64,000 bases of DNA from contig NZ_CP097332.1 in the NCBI RefSeq assembly GCF_023516435.1, positions 1,240,001 through 1,304,000 of the forward strand. The letters run 5' to 3'. How positions within the stretch are numbered: the first letter of the stretch is position 1; the number at the start of each line of letters is the position of its first letter. Below are positions 1-9,009 of the stretch, piece after piece. The stretch comes from Jatrophihabitans telluris (GTDB taxonomy: Bacteria; Actinomycetota; Actinomycetes; Mycobacteriales; Jatrophihabitantaceae). The position numbers and the translations under genes were made by a program. A model generated the notes under the pieces. That model searched no databases. It was not told the origin of the DNA and saw only the letters and a program-made list of their open reading frames with translations.

Positions 1-676
1 CGTCCTGGCCGGACAAGGCGCGGCGGAGACCGTGTCGTATCGGAGCATTCTCGCCAAGCGCCCCGTCCTCTGGCTGCTCGGGGTCTCGCTGCTGATCACG
101 CTCGCCTGTTACGCGCAGTACGACGCCGGCCTGCCCGCCTACATTCTCGACGCGACCACCGTGAAGCCGTCCCTGCTCGGCGCCGCCGTGGCGATGAACG
201 CCATCCTCGTGGCGGTGCTGACCGGCCCCGTGGTGGCCTACACCAAGCGGCGTTCGCTGACCTCGTTGCTGGCGATCTGTGCTCTGCTCTGGGTCGGCTG
301 CTGGCTGATCTTCGGATTACCCCTGATCATCGGGGGATTCGACGGTGCCTTCGTGATGATCGGCTTCGCGGCGCTGTCCTTCGGTGAGACCATGATGGCC
401 CCGATCCTGTCGCCGCTGGCCGCCGCGCTGGCGCCCGAAGGGGCAACCGGCCGGACCATGGCTGCTGTTTCCGGTGCCTCAACGGTGGCCACGGCGATCG
501 GCCCGATCCTGTCCAGCGCGTTGCTCGGCCTGCACCTGCCGGCGGTGTTCATCGTCATGCAGGTGGTGTTCTGCCTTGCCGCCGCTGCCTCGTCGCTGAA
601 GCTGCGACGGATCATGGCGGTCAGCCGGTCGCGGTCCGAGCACCCGGCTCGGATGGAACTCGAACTGGCCGGCTGA
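1..676 (+). CDS. MFS transporter, C-terminal part (5' end outside window)
   Basis: The reading frame is open from base 2 to the TGA at 674-676 with no stop before the window edge, so this is the 3' part of a longer gene. The GTG at 32 is probably internal. The roughly 220 residues form about six hydrophobic segments with a cytoplasmic-loop signature (YTKRRSL), which matches the C-terminal half of a 12-helix major facilitator superfamily permease. The substrate cannot be told. It is convergent with the pilus operon, with only about 20 bases between the stop codons. Confidence 0.75.
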   Translation, partial: VLAGQGAAETVSYRSILAKRPVLWLLGVSLLITLACYAQYDAGLPAYILDATTVKPSLLGAAVAMNAILVAVLTGPVVAYTKRRSLTSLLAICALLWVGCWLIFGLPLIIGGFDGAFVMIGFAALSFGETMMAPILSPLAAALAPEGATGRTMAAVSGASTVATAIGPILSSALLGLHLPAVFIVMQVVFCLAAAASSLKLRRIMAVSRSRSEHPARMELELAG

Positions 677-696
677 GGACCGATGCCCGCGGGCGG

Positions 697-2298
697 CTAC
701 TGCTCGCGGGTGTTCTGCAGCGCGGAGCTGGAGATGGCCGGGTTGGCGTTCCACTTCTGTGATGTCGAGCCGTCGCACGTCGTCACGATCGCCTTGTAGT
801 AGGCGCCGTTGTAGACGTCGCTGTTCGGACTCAGCCCGAGGCACATGTTGTTCGAATCCTTGACCGTGTACAGGTCGGCGTAGGACAGATCATTGCCGCT
901 GCTGTCCTTGGTCTGGTACGTGGTCCAGGTCGTGCGACTGGTCGAGGTAGTCGCGCAGGGCTGGACGCTGACGTACCCACCCAGCGACAGCGGGCTGGTC
1001 ATGCAATACGTCGCGTTCAACTGCGTGATCCACTCACCCACCGTGGGCTTGAGCGCGCTGGACAGCGACGGTGCCGACACCCATCTCTGGTTGCCCGCGA
1101 TCTTGGTGGGGTTGGGATTCTGCTTGCAGCTGTAGATGATCAGGAACGACCCGCCGCCGGAGGCCGCCGTGGTCTGGTTGGTGACGTCGAGGCAGCGGCT
1201 GAACTGCTGGAAGTTGACCAGCTGCTGGTTGCCGGCGCCAGACTGTCCGGTCCCGGCGCTGGGGGACGGCACCCACGTCTGGTACTGGTCGGTGACGCTG
1301 CCGGCGCAGGTGGCGATCGTCACCACCTGACCGGCCGATTGACCGGCCGCGTGAATGCACACGTTGCTGGTGTTGGACTTGTCCGCCAGCGATCCACGCA
1401 GGTGAGCGCTGTCGTCGCTGCTCCACATCTGCGTGTAGCCCGGGCTGCCCAGCACGGCACAGGCATTGAGGACGAGCGATGCGCCGGCGGTCGCCGAGGG
1501 CGCGTCGAGGCACAGACCGTTCGGATAGGTGCTGGTCACCGACGACAGCAGCTGGATGGTCAGGTCGTTTCGGTAGGCGAACACCTGCTGCGCAACCGGC
1601 GGCGTGGTCGTGCTGCACACCTGCAGGCTTACGCTCTGTCCCGCGGCGGGCGCGGCGGATCCGGCATCCATGCAGTAAGCGACCGTCGCGCCGGCGGCGG
1701 GGTAGATGCGAATGACGCCACCCGGGATGTTGGTGTTGCTGGTCTGGAAGACGTACGTGCTGACGATCGTGCGCCCTGAGCTCTTGCCGTTGGCGGCCAC
1801 GCCGTCCTTTCCGGCCGAAGTCAACAGTGCGTATTTGGGAGTGAGGGTTCCGGAGGCGACGTCGTAGGTTCCGTAGCCGGCCACGCAGACCATCGGCGTC
1901 GCGGTCGGGTTGACGACAGGGTCCTTGCCGCTGGGGTAGTAGCTGATGGTCACCGCGTAGGTCGCTGTGCTGTTGCCGCTCAAGGAGCCGGAGATCGTCC
2001 CGCACGGCAGCTTCGTGCTGTCGCCGATGCTCGAGTTGGAACTCGATTGGGCGGCCCTGATCCGGCCGACGGCGATGTCGATGCCGGCCTGGGCGGCGTC
2101 CAGTGCACGAACACGGCTTGCCGCGAAGGTCGTGTTGCGGTCCTGGGCGAGGGCCACCGGGACGAGCAGACCGCTCAACAGAGCGCCGACCACCATGACC
2201 AGCATGACCATCGGCAGGCTGCCCCGCTCGGAGTCGTCTCCCTGCCGAAACAGGCTGAATACAGCTCGCGGGCTGACGCGAGGCGAACGCGGGCTCAT
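697..2298 (-). CDS. Minor-pilin-like protein with ricin-type (QxW) lectin region
   Basis: 533 aa. The start is the ATG at 2298, which overlaps the upstream stop as ATGA; a longer frame upstream is only a shadow of the neighbour. Residues about 25-52 form a prepilin-like segment (RGSLPMVMLVMVVGALLSG) with basic residues before it, as in PilX-type minor pilins. From about residue 190 to the end the protein is Cys-, Ser-, Thr-rich and contains repeated QxW motifs (QMW, QTW, QRW, QKW), the hallmark of ricin B beta-trefoil carbohydrate-binding domains, probably two copies. As the last gene of the pilus operon it is likely a surface or pilus-tip component that binds glycans. The function is inferred and no exact homologue is recognised. 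Confidence 0.75.
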   Translation of the reverse strand: MSPRSPRVSPRAVFSLFRQGDDSERGSLPMVMLVMVVGALLSGLLVPVALAQDRNTTFAASRVRALDAAQAGIDIAVGRIRAAQSSSNSSIGDSTKLPCGTISGSLSGNSTATYAVTISYYPSGKDPVVNPTATPMVCVAGYGTYDVASGTLTPKYALLTSAGKDGVAANGKSSGRTIVSTYVFQTSNTNIPGGVIRIYPAAGATVAYCMDAGSAAPAAGQSVSLQVCSTTTPPVAQQVFAYRNDLTIQLLSSVTSTYPNGLCLDAPSATAGASLVLNACAVLGSPGYTQMWSSDDSAHLRGSLADKSNTSNVCIHAAGQSAGQVVTIATCAGSVTDQYQTWVPSPSAGTGQSGAGNQQLVNFQQFSRCLDVTNQTTAASGGGSFLIIYSCKQNPNPTKIAGNQRWVSAPSLSSALKPTVGEWITQLNATYCMTSPLSLGGYVSVQPCATTSTSRTTWTTYQTKDSSGNDLSYADLYTVKDSNNMCLGLSPNSDVYNGAYYKAIVTTCDGSTSQKWNANPAISSSALQNTREQ

Positions 2299-2951
2299 GG
2301 TCGTCCCAACTGCTGGCAAGGGGTGGCTGCGGTGTTCGACAGGCTCGAGTTGACCGCCGAGAACGTCACCGTTGAGTTGTTGGTACTGGTCGTGTTGGCC
2401 GAACCATCGGTCGTCTGCAGGCGGACCGTCAGCTGCTCGTACACCGCACCAGAACCGGTCGAGAGCTGAAAGGGCTGCGTGCTGCCGGCGGCGGCATCGC
2501 CGTTGGTGACCTGACCGGCCAGCGGAATCCATGCCGGGTTCATCGGCGTCGCGGCGCCGGTGGACAGCACGGTCCAACTTCGCTGCTGCAACTGGTTCGT
2601 GGCGAGATCGATCCGGAATTGGGTGCAGAGCTGCGGCCCGGTGTTCGTCGTGCTGATCTCGACGTACCAGGCGCCGGAGCCGCCCGACTGCCCAGGCGTG
2701 CTGATGTCGGCGGCATACCGAACGATCTTGTCCAGCTTGAGAAAGGCGTTGTTCGTCTGCGTCGACACGTTGGTCATCGACTCGGCCTTGCTCGTCGATT
2801 TGGTCATCAAGAGGATCGCGCCGGTGAACATGGCCATGAAGATCGACATGAGCGCCATGCCCACGACGACTTCCAGCATGCTGGTACCGGCCTCGCGGTC
2901 GTCAGGATCGTGCTCGGCGCCGTCGCGGACCCGGGGGTGCAGCGTGAACAT
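2295..2951 (-). CDS. PilW/GspJ-like minor prepilin
   Basis: 218 aa. The start ATG at 2951 and the stop at 2295 are both in 4-nt overlaps with the neighbours, which fixes the gene boundaries. After about 22 charged residues comes a type IV prepilin cleavage and assembly segment (EAGTSMLEVVVGMALMSIF): Gly before the cut, Glu at position +5 in TSMLE, then a hydrophobic helix. The remaining region is a polar pilin-like head (TNVSTQTNNAFLKLDKIVRYA), typical of PilW/GspJ-type initiator pilins. It probably forms a tip complex with the flanking minor pilins and is processed by the PilD encoded at 7951-8742. Confidence 0.78.
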   Translation of the reverse strand: MFTLHPRVRDGAEHDPDDREAGTSMLEVVVGMALMSIFMAMFTGAILLMTKSTSKAESMTNVSTQTNNAFLKLDKIVRYAADISTPGQSGGSGAWYVEISTTNTGPQLCTQFRIDLATNQLQQRSWTVLSTGAATPMNPAWIPLAGQVTNGDAAAGSTQPFQLSTGSGAVYEQLTVRLQTTDGSANTTSTNNSTVTFSAVNSSLSNTAATPCQQLGRP

Positions 2952-5446
2952 CACTTCACCTTCCAGGCGACGTTGGCGGTCAGGGTGACGCCTCCGGCGT
3001 CGGTCAGCGTGATGACCGTGGAATACGTGGTCTTCGTCGCGGTGGGAGTGACGGTGCCGTTGGCGTAGAACGTTGCCGTGGTGGTGCCCGTCGTCGCCGT
3101 CAGTGTCTTGCTCGCGGAACTGGTGTTGTCGGTCGTGGAATTGTTCGTCGTCGTCAGCCCGATGCCCGCGGGCGCCGAAGCGATGGTGGCCGTGCAACCG
3201 GCGAGGCAGCTGTAGGTGTACGTGCCCTGGCCGGCCGATCCCGCATTGGTGGTGATCGAACTGGTGCCCGACAGGGTCGGAACGACGTAGGCGGTGTACG
3301 TCGCCTTGCTGATCGTGTTGGCGACGGTGAGCCCGCTGGTGTCCGCGATGCTCAGGTACAGGCCGGCGAACGTGGCGCTGGTGGCGGTCCCGGTCACGGC
3401 GGTCGAACCGACGAGGCCGTTGACATAGATCGTTCCGTTGCCGCTCACCGTCACCGACGTCGCCGCATTGGTCGAGGCGTTGGTGGCCGAGGTGCTCAGG
3501 CCGAGACCGGGAACCATCGTCCCGTTCAGGGCGATCGTGCAGTTGGGCCGTGGGCAGGTGTAGGCGAAGCCGTCGGTGGGCGTTCCGGTCTCGGACACCG
3601 AGCGACTGCCCAGCGTCGCGATGGTCGGCGGCGTAAAGACCTGCCAGGAGAACGTCGAGGTCGTGGTGGCCGGCGTCGCTCCCGAGGCGTCGACGATCTG
3701 CACCTTCGGCGTGTACGTCGCGCTGGTGTTGGTTCCGGTCACCGCCGTGGCGGCGACCTGGCCATTGAGGTAGACAGTGCCGCTGGTGGCTGCCACGACC
3801 AGCGACACCGTGCCGTTGTTGGTGGTGCTGGCCCCGGAGGATGCGCTCAGGCCTATACCGGGAACCGGGTTGGTGAGCGTGATCGTGCATGCCGTGTTCG
3901 GGCAGGTGTAGGCGACGGCGACGACGGGTGTGTTGCCCTCGGTGCTGGTCTGCGCGATCGGCAGCCCGATCGTGGGCTTGGCGGCGATGGTCCAGGTGAA
4001 CGTCACCGTGTCGGAGAACGAACCGCCCGCCGTGGGGTCGCTCACCTTCAGCGTCACCGTGTTGACCTTGGCCGTCGTGGGCGTTCCGGAGATGAGACCG
4101 GCCGTGCTGATCGAGAGGCCGGCCGGCAACGACGAGGTCGGATCACTCCAGACGTAGTTGCCGTCCCCGCCGCCCGCGGCTAGCTGCAGCCCGGTTGTCG
4201 CGGTGCTGACGGTGCTCGTCTGGTTGGTGGGGATGCTGGCTGCCAGCGGCGGATAGGTCACGGTCCAGTTGAAGGCGACGGTGTCCTTGCGCGTGCCGGT
4301 CTTGTCGGCGACGGCCAGGGTCACCGAGTACACCCCAGGTGTGGTCGGCCTTCCGGAGATGACCGCGTTGTTGTTCGAGGTGGCCAGCGACAGCCCGGGC
4401 GGCAGGGACGAACTCGGGTCCGTCCAGGTGTAGGGAGCGCCGGCGCCGCCGGACGCGGTCACCGTCAACGGGGTGATCAAGGACCCGGTGACCGAAGCCT
4501 GTGGGCCGGGGTCGGCCGCAACGAGGGCGGGCAGGATCGACCAGGTGAAGGTGGCCGAAGCAGAGCGGACGAAGGCGTCGGTAACGGTGATCGTCACCGA
4601 TTGGCTGGTCACCTGGCTCGACGGGCTCCCGGTGATGTTGCCAGTGGGCCCCATCGAAACACCCGGTGGCAGGCTGCCGGCCGTGACCGACCAGGTGAAC
4701 GGCGCAACCCCGGTGTTGGCCTGAACGGCCATCTGGAGGCTGACGCTGTCGTTGACTGCGTAGGACGTCTGATTGCCCGGGTTGCTGACGATCGGAACGG
4801 CCGGGGGAGTGGCGTTGATGTTGAACGTCGGATCCAGAGCGGCGCTCAGCAGGGTCGAGGTCACGTAGGCGCAGGTCGAGGCCGGGCAGTGGCGGTCAGG
4901 CCAGGTCACCGCGACGACGGCCCGCAGGTACCTCAGGTCCGAGGTCGCGCTCGAGGTCTTGACGCAGTCCGTCGATCCGGTGGCCGGCACGAAACACCAA
5001 CCGAGGTAGGTGTTCGTGGTGTAGGTGACGTTGTTCAGAACCGTGGTCGTACCGGTCGTCGACAGGTTCGGCGTGGCCAGACTGGTCGAGGTGTCAGTCG
5101 CCGCCGTCATATCGGCCAGCCAGGGACTGACCTGGCTGATGAGCGCGCCGGCGGCGAACTGGCTACCCGTCATGGCCAAGGTGTGGCCGAGATAGGTGTC
5201 CGAGGCGTGCATACCCCGGATGGTCTCGGTGGCCGTGTCGGCGATCTGCGTTGCCTGCTGACGGACACGCTCTTGCGAGGTGGTCGAGATCGTCGTGACG
5301 AAGAACGCGGCGAGGGCAGTCATGACGATCGTGATGATGCTGATGGCCACGATGGTTTCGAGCAGCACGAAGCCGTCGTCACCGCCGTCCTGCGAGGTCC
5401 GCAGGAACGGCGTGCGCCGGACGGAGTCGTGGTCGAAACGGGACAC
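2951..5446 (-). CDS. PilV-like minor prepilin with long Ig-like repeat stalk
   Basis: 831 aa, far larger than ordinary minor pilins (about 150-250 aa). Residues 1-50 hold a prepilin signal (GDDGFVLLETIVAISI: cleavage after Gly, Glu at +5) and hydrophobic helix. The pilin-like head runs to about residue 230. Then follow about three putative-Ig modules with motifs such as SLPPGVSMGPTGNITGSP and SLPAGLSISTAGLISGTP (He_PIG type), and three to four repeats around a paired-Cys motif (YTCPNTACTITL, YTCPRPNCTIAL, YSCLAGCTATI). The Ser/Thr-rich extracellular stalk suggests an adhesin mounted on the pilus. It overlaps the next gene by 4 nt and starts 6 bases after pilO ends. Confidence 0.8.
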   Translation of the reverse strand: MSRFDHDSVRRTPFLRTSQDGGDDGFVLLETIVAISIITIVMTALAAFFVTTISTTSQERVRQQATQIADTATETIRGMHASDTYLGHTLAMTGSQFAAGALISQVSPWLADMTAATDTSTSLATPNLSTTGTTTVLNNVTYTTNTYLGWCFVPATGSTDCVKTSSATSDLRYLRAVVAVTWPDRHCPASTCAYVTSTLLSAALDPTFNINATPPAVPIVSNPGNQTSYAVNDSVSLQMAVQANTGVAPFTWSVTAGSLPPGVSMGPTGNITGSPSSQVTSQSVTITVTDAFVRSASATFTWSILPALVAADPGPQASVTGSLITPLTVTASGGAGAPYTWTDPSSSLPPGLSLATSNNNAVISGRPTTPGVYSVTLAVADKTGTRKDTVAFNWTVTYPPLAASIPTNQTSTVSTATTGLQLAAGGGDGNYVWSDPTSSLPAGLSISTAGLISGTPTTAKVNTVTLKVSDPTAGGSFSDTVTFTWTIAAKPTIGLPIAQTSTEGNTPVVAVAYTCPNTACTITLTNPVPGIGLSASSGASTTNNGTVSLVVAATSGTVYLNGQVAATAVTGTNTSATYTPKVQIVDASGATPATTTSTFSWQVFTPPTIATLGSRSVSETGTPTDGFAYTCPRPNCTIALNGTMVPGLGLSTSATNASTNAATSVTVSGNGTIYVNGLVGSTAVTGTATSATFAGLYLSIADTSGLTVANTISKATYTAYVVPTLSGTSSITTNAGSAGQGTYTYSCLAGCTATIASAPAGIGLTTTNNSTTDNTSSASKTLTATTGTTTATFYANGTVTPTATKTTYSTVITLTDAGGVTLTANVAWKVK

Positions 5447-5452
5447 GGTGGC

Positions 5453-6133
5453 TCAGTTGCTCACGCCGGCCGAGGCCGCGGCCGCGACGTCCTGCTGCAG
5501 TTGCTTCTCCTGCAGGGGGCTCTTGGGTGCGCTGTAGACGGTCAGCTGCACCGTGAGCGCCGCGCCACGGTCGAGGGTGGCGCTGCTGGTTCCGGCCAGC
5601 GGCATGAAGGAGGTCGCGTTGACCAGCGCGGTGCGGGGACCGTCGAACTGGATGCTGTGCAGGAAGGCGAGTTCGTTCTTGACCGCGCCACCGACGACCA
5701 CACTGACGGGGATCGCGTACAGGCCGCCCGCTGCGCTTGCCGAGCCGGTCCCGGCACCGACGATGCTTCCGCCGTTCGGGGACGTCCGGGACACGCCGGT
5801 CACGACGATGCTGCCGAGGACGACGCCATTGTTCTTGGCCTGTTGCGTCAGCTGACGGGTCAGCGCGGGCAGCCCCGAGTCAGTGGGCAACGCCAGGAGG
5901 GAGCCGGCCAGTTGCGACTGCAGGGCCGCGATTCCGTCCTTCTGCTGCTTCAGCTTCGCAAGCTTGCCGCTCAGGACCGTGCTCTGCAGTTCGCCGTCGG
6001 TGGTCTGAGACTTCAGGGACGACGTGTCCGACATCGTCGGGCTGATGAGCAGGAACCAGCTCGCCGCGACGAGCAGCACCGCCGCGAGTACACCGCCACC
6101 GAGCCAGAGTCGGCGATCTTGCGAAATCGTCAT
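5453..6133 (-). CDS. pilO: Type IV pilus inner-membrane assembly protein PilO
   Basis: 226 aa from the ATG at 6133, which overlaps the pilN stop (ATGA); a GTG one codon upstream is also possible. One N-terminal transmembrane helix (about residues 10-30, GGGVLAAVLLVAASWFLL) is followed by a coiled-coil stretch (LSGKLAKLKQQKDGIAALQSQL) and a ferredoxin-like periplasmic/extracytoplasmic domain. This is the PilO layout. With PilM and PilN it forms the alignment platform linking the cytoplasmic motor to the pilus base. Identification rests on topology, order and length, because PilO sequences diverge strongly. Confidence 0.82.
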   Translation of the reverse strand: MTISQDRRLWLGGGVLAAVLLVAASWFLLISPTMSDTSSLKSQTTDGELQSTVLSGKLAKLKQQKDGIAALQSQLAGSLLALPTDSGLPALTRQLTQQAKNNGVVLGSIVVTGVSRTSPNGGSIVGAGTGSASAAGGLYAIPVSVVVGGAVKNELAFLHSIQFDGPRTALVNATSFMPLAGTSSATLDRGAALTVQLTVYSAPKSPLQEKQLQQDVAAAASAGVSN

Positions 6134-6837
6134 CACTTTCCGCCGTTCTTGGAAGCGTCGAACCGGTGGCTCAACACTTGGTCGGTCACGTTGAAGCTGA
6201 GCTTCCAGGACACGAGCTTCGAGACGTTTGCCTGGCTGAAGTTGGGGATCAGGTCGACGACGCCGGTGATCTTGCTGAGGTTGTCGGCGAAGGTGGAGAA
6301 CTCCGCGAATCCGGTGGACAACCCCTCGAGTTGGACCTTGCCGATCACCACGTGCCCGGAGGTGTCGAGAGCGGCGTTGGCCGAAGACTGGGAGGACCCC
6401 GCTTTCAGAGCGGCTCCGCTCAGTGTGACGTCCTCCTTGGAGACCGCGACCGTGGGCGGCAACGCCTTGGCCAACGAGGCCAGGAAGGTTTCGGCGTCGA
6501 CGTCACTGCCCATGAGCCCGCTCAATTGGCCCTTGATCTGCTGGATGTTCTGTTCGATCCGCACGACGTCGGAGTAGCTGTTGGTTCGCGACTGCAAAGC
6601 GAGGTTGGCATTCGTCTGACTGCTGAGCGCGGAGTCGGCCGCCCGGTGCTGGAGCGAGACCAGTACGTAGGCCGCGACACACAAGGCCAGGACCGCGCTG
6701 AGCGCGATCACCAGTACCTTGCGCAAGACGGCGAGCTTGCGGCTGGCGATGAGCTCCGGCGGGGTCAGGTCGGTGACGATTCCCCAGCCAGGCATGGCGT
6801 TCCAGATCTGGCGTGGTTCGAGGTCCACGGTGCTCAT
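6133..6837 (-). CDS. pilN: Type IV pilus assembly protein PilN
   Basis: 234 aa, ATG at 6837, overlapping pilM by 4 nt and pilO by 3. A short cytoplasmic tail with LTPPELIASRKL precedes one transmembrane helix (about residues 40-62, VLVIALSAVLALCVAAYVLV), a coiled coil and a small periplasmic-type domain (FLASLAKALPPTVAVSKEDVTLSG). The N-terminal tail of PilN docks in PilM, and the coiled coil pairs with PilO. The operon order M-N-O is the conserved one. Confidence 0.87.
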   Translation of the reverse strand: MSTVDLEPRQIWNAMPGWGIVTDLTPPELIASRKLAVLRKVLVIALSAVLALCVAAYVLVSLQHRAADSALSSQTNANLALQSRTNSYSDVVRIEQNIQQIKGQLSGLMGSDVDAETFLASLAKALPPTVAVSKEDVTLSGAALKAGSSQSSANAALDTSGHVVIGKVQLEGLSTGFAEFSTFADNLSKITGVVDLIPNFSQANVSKLVSWKLSFNVTDQVLSHRFDASKNGGK

Positions 6838-7916
6838 GCGGCTGCTCCCATCGCGAGACCCAGCGACACCGCGCTGGCTGAACCTTCGGCTTCGTCGGCC
6901 TGGACGTCCTTGTTGGCCAGCCGGTTGCGCACGTGTTGCATCGGATTGACCACCGAAGTCGGCAGCCCGACCAGGTCTGCGACCGTCTGGGTCAGGCCGC
7001 GCAAGGCCGACCCGCCGCCGGTGAGGGAAACGCGCTCGAGTAGCGCGGTGCCCTCCACCGAGGCGAAGTAGTGGATCGAGCTGCGGATCTCGGCGAGCAA
7101 GGGCCGCAGCGCCATGTCAAGCGTCTTGGAGACCTGCTTGTTCGTTCCGTTGAGGCCGTTCTCCCACTTGGCGCGCTCGGCCTCCTCCACGCTGAGACCG
7201 AGATCATCGGCCAGCCGCTGGGTGAGTTCGTAGGCGCCGCGGGGAATGGAGCGCACCACCTTCGGGATCCCGTGGCTGTGGATCACGATGTTGGTGAGGT
7301 GCGCGCCCAGGTCGACGACCGCTTCGACCGACACTTCGGCGTCAGCGATGGAACGCAACGAGGCGAAGGTGGAGAGGTCGACCCGGGCGACGCGGAGGCC
7401 GGCCTTCTCGACCGCGGCCACGGCCGAGAGCACGGGCTGTCGTGGGGTGGCGACCAGCAGGCCGGTCAGTATGTCGGTCTCCGGATCAGGCTCCCCGAGC
7501 TGGACGAAATCGAGCAGCACCTGATCGATGGGCAGCGCGACGATCTCGCGGGCCTGGAAAGGAAGCGCGCGCGCCAACTGGTCAGGCGGCAGGTTGGGGA
7601 TCTGCAGGTCACGCACCACGACCTGCTGGTTGGTGATGCCGACAATCACGTTTCGGCATTCGAAGCGGTTGATTTCCCAGAGCTGCTTCAGTGCGGCGGT
7701 CACGACGGCCTGGTCGGTGACCACGCCGTTGATCACGGCACCGACCGGAAGGGCGACCTGGCCGAGCCCGTGCACGGTGACCGAGGGCCGGCCCTCGTTC
7801 GTTCCCGGCGACAGGATCGCCGCTCGAACGGCGGTAGCGCCGATGTCGACACCGATCGCGTGTCCGTCCGGGTTGATGGCCCCGACCCGGCTGACTCCGA
7901 TTTGGCTGTGCTTCAT
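6834..7916 (-). CDS. pilM: Type IV pilus assembly ATPase-fold protein PilM
   Basis: 360 aa. The start at 7916 (MKHSQIGVS) is chosen because GGGGAG lies 7 nt upstream; a longer frame to 7982 has no such site. It is an actin-like fold protein: phosphate-1 loop GVDIGATAVRAAIL near residue 22, VDLGAHLTNIVIHSHG around residue 200 and SLTGGGSALRGLTQTV near residue 300. PilM is cytoplasmic, binds nucleotide and the PilN tail, and couples the PilB/PilT motors to the membrane platform. It lies 34 bases downstream of pilD. Confidence 0.92.
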   Translation of the reverse strand: MKHSQIGVSRVGAINPDGHAIGVDIGATAVRAAILSPGTNEGRPSVTVHGLGQVALPVGAVINGVVTDQAVVTAALKQLWEINRFECRNVIVGITNQQVVVRDLQIPNLPPDQLARALPFQAREIVALPIDQVLLDFVQLGEPDPETDILTGLLVATPRQPVLSAVAAVEKAGLRVARVDLSTFASLRSIADAEVSVEAVVDLGAHLTNIVIHSHGIPKVVRSIPRGAYELTQRLADDLGLSVEEAERAKWENGLNGTNKQVSKTLDMALRPLLAEIRSSIHYFASVEGTALLERVSLTGGGSALRGLTQTVADLVGLPTSVVNPMQHVRNRLANKDVQADEAEGSASAVSLGLAMGAAA

Positions 7917-7950
7917 GAGATCTCCCCACCAGATCTCACGATCCGCTGGT

Positions 7951-8742
7951 CTAGGTGACGTTGATGAGGTGCAGGTAGGCATCCGCGATCGGACGCGCCA
8001 GCCACAGAGCCAGGAAGGCTCCGGCGAGCATGAAGGGACCGAAGGGAATCCGAGATTTCCGTGACGCTCGCGAGCTGACCAGCAGCGGGACGCTGACCAG
8101 ACTTCCCAGAAAGAAGGCCGCGAACGCTCCCACCAGCAGCGAGCTGTACGAGAGATAGCCCAGCATTGCGCCGACGATCCCGGCGAGTTTCACGTCGCCC
8201 CAGCCCATCCCGGCTGGATAGGCCAGATGCAGCAGCAGATACGACAGCCAGAGCGCCAGGCCACCGATGAGCATCCGCAGCAACGCCCAGGGCGTGTCGT
8301 GAGTGACCGCGCCGAGAGTCAGGAGCAGGGCCAGTACTGGGTACGAGGGCAAGACGATCGCGTCCGGCAGCCGATGTACGTCCACGTCGATCATCGTCAG
8401 CGCGATGGCGATCGCCGCGAAACACAGCCACGCGGGCAGCACCGACAAGAGGGAGAGCTGGTTCAGCCGAAGCGCTACGAGCACGAACAGGACGCCCGTC
8501 GTCAACTCGACCAGCGGGTAGCGAATGCTGATCCTGCTTCGACAATCCGCGCATCGTCCGCGCAGGATCAGCCAGCCGATGACCGGCAGGTTGTGCCTGT
8601 TGCGAATGGGATTGCCGCACACCGGGCAATGCGAGGACGGCCGCGAGAGCGACTTCCCGGCGGGCAATCGATAGATAACGACATTGAGAAACGACCCGAT
8701 GGCCAAGCCGAGTAGCGCGACCGCCACGATCACGACCGGCAT
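7951..8742 (-). CDS. pilD: Prepilin peptidase / N-methyltransferase PilD (A24 family)
   Basis: 263 aa from the ATG at 8742, with AAGGA about 8 bases upstream. It has an N-terminal methyltransferase region with two zinc-binding CxxC pairs (HCPVCGNP and CADCRSR), then about seven transmembrane helices carrying the two catalytic aspartates of bilobed aspartate peptidases (MIDVDVHRLPD and GWGDVKLAG, the GxGD motif). It cleaves leader peptides of PilA and the minor pilins and methylates the new N-terminus. The full-length bifunctional form is present, unlike the short TadV/CpaA type. Confidence 0.93.
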   Translation of the reverse strand: MPVVIVAVALLGLAIGSFLNVVIYRLPAGKSLSRPSSHCPVCGNPIRNRHNLPVIGWLILRGRCADCRSRISIRYPLVELTTGVLFVLVALRLNQLSLLSVLPAWLCFAAIAIALTMIDVDVHRLPDAIVLPSYPVLALLLTLGAVTHDTPWALLRMLIGGLALWLSYLLLHLAYPAGMGWGDVKLAGIVGAMLGYLSYSSLLVGAFAAFFLGSLVSVPLLVSSRASRKSRIPFGPFMLAGAFLALWLARPIADAYLHLINVT

Positions 8743-8950
8743 CGACGAGGTCCTTCCAGAAATCGGCGGCGGGCCCGGGGGTGCCCGTGGTGCCGGCAAG
8801 CATGGCAGAGACGGAGGAAAGAGGCCGGACGTTATCCACAGCGACGTAGAGCGACGGCCGGCTGCTGGTCGAGAAAGTCATCGCCTGTGCCTTTCGTTCG
8901 GTCGGTTATCGGTTGGCCTGTGGGAAGTCTGGCTGGCTGTGGTCAGACGA

Positions 8951-8981
8951 ATGGGGCGCGCGCTCGGTGCGCGCGCCCCAT
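8951..8981 (-). terminator. Perfect 13-bp hairpin downstream of pilA
   Basis: The arms ATGGGGCGCGCGC and GCGCGCGCCCCAT are perfectly complementary around a 5-nt loop (TCGGT). The hairpin begins 28 nt after the pilA stop on the minus strand and has no clear U-tract, which is common for actinobacterial terminators. It would release or attenuate the abundant pilin transcript before pilD, or stabilise the pilA mRNA 3' end. Confidence 0.65.
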
Positions 8982-9009
8982 CCATGTCGATGTCGTGCTT
9001 GTCAGCTGG

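Noticed and set aside
4601-6577. 658-codon plus-strand frame opposite the pil genes
   Set aside because: Arg/Gly/His-rich shadow with no ribosome site; crosses several real minus-strand gene boundaries.
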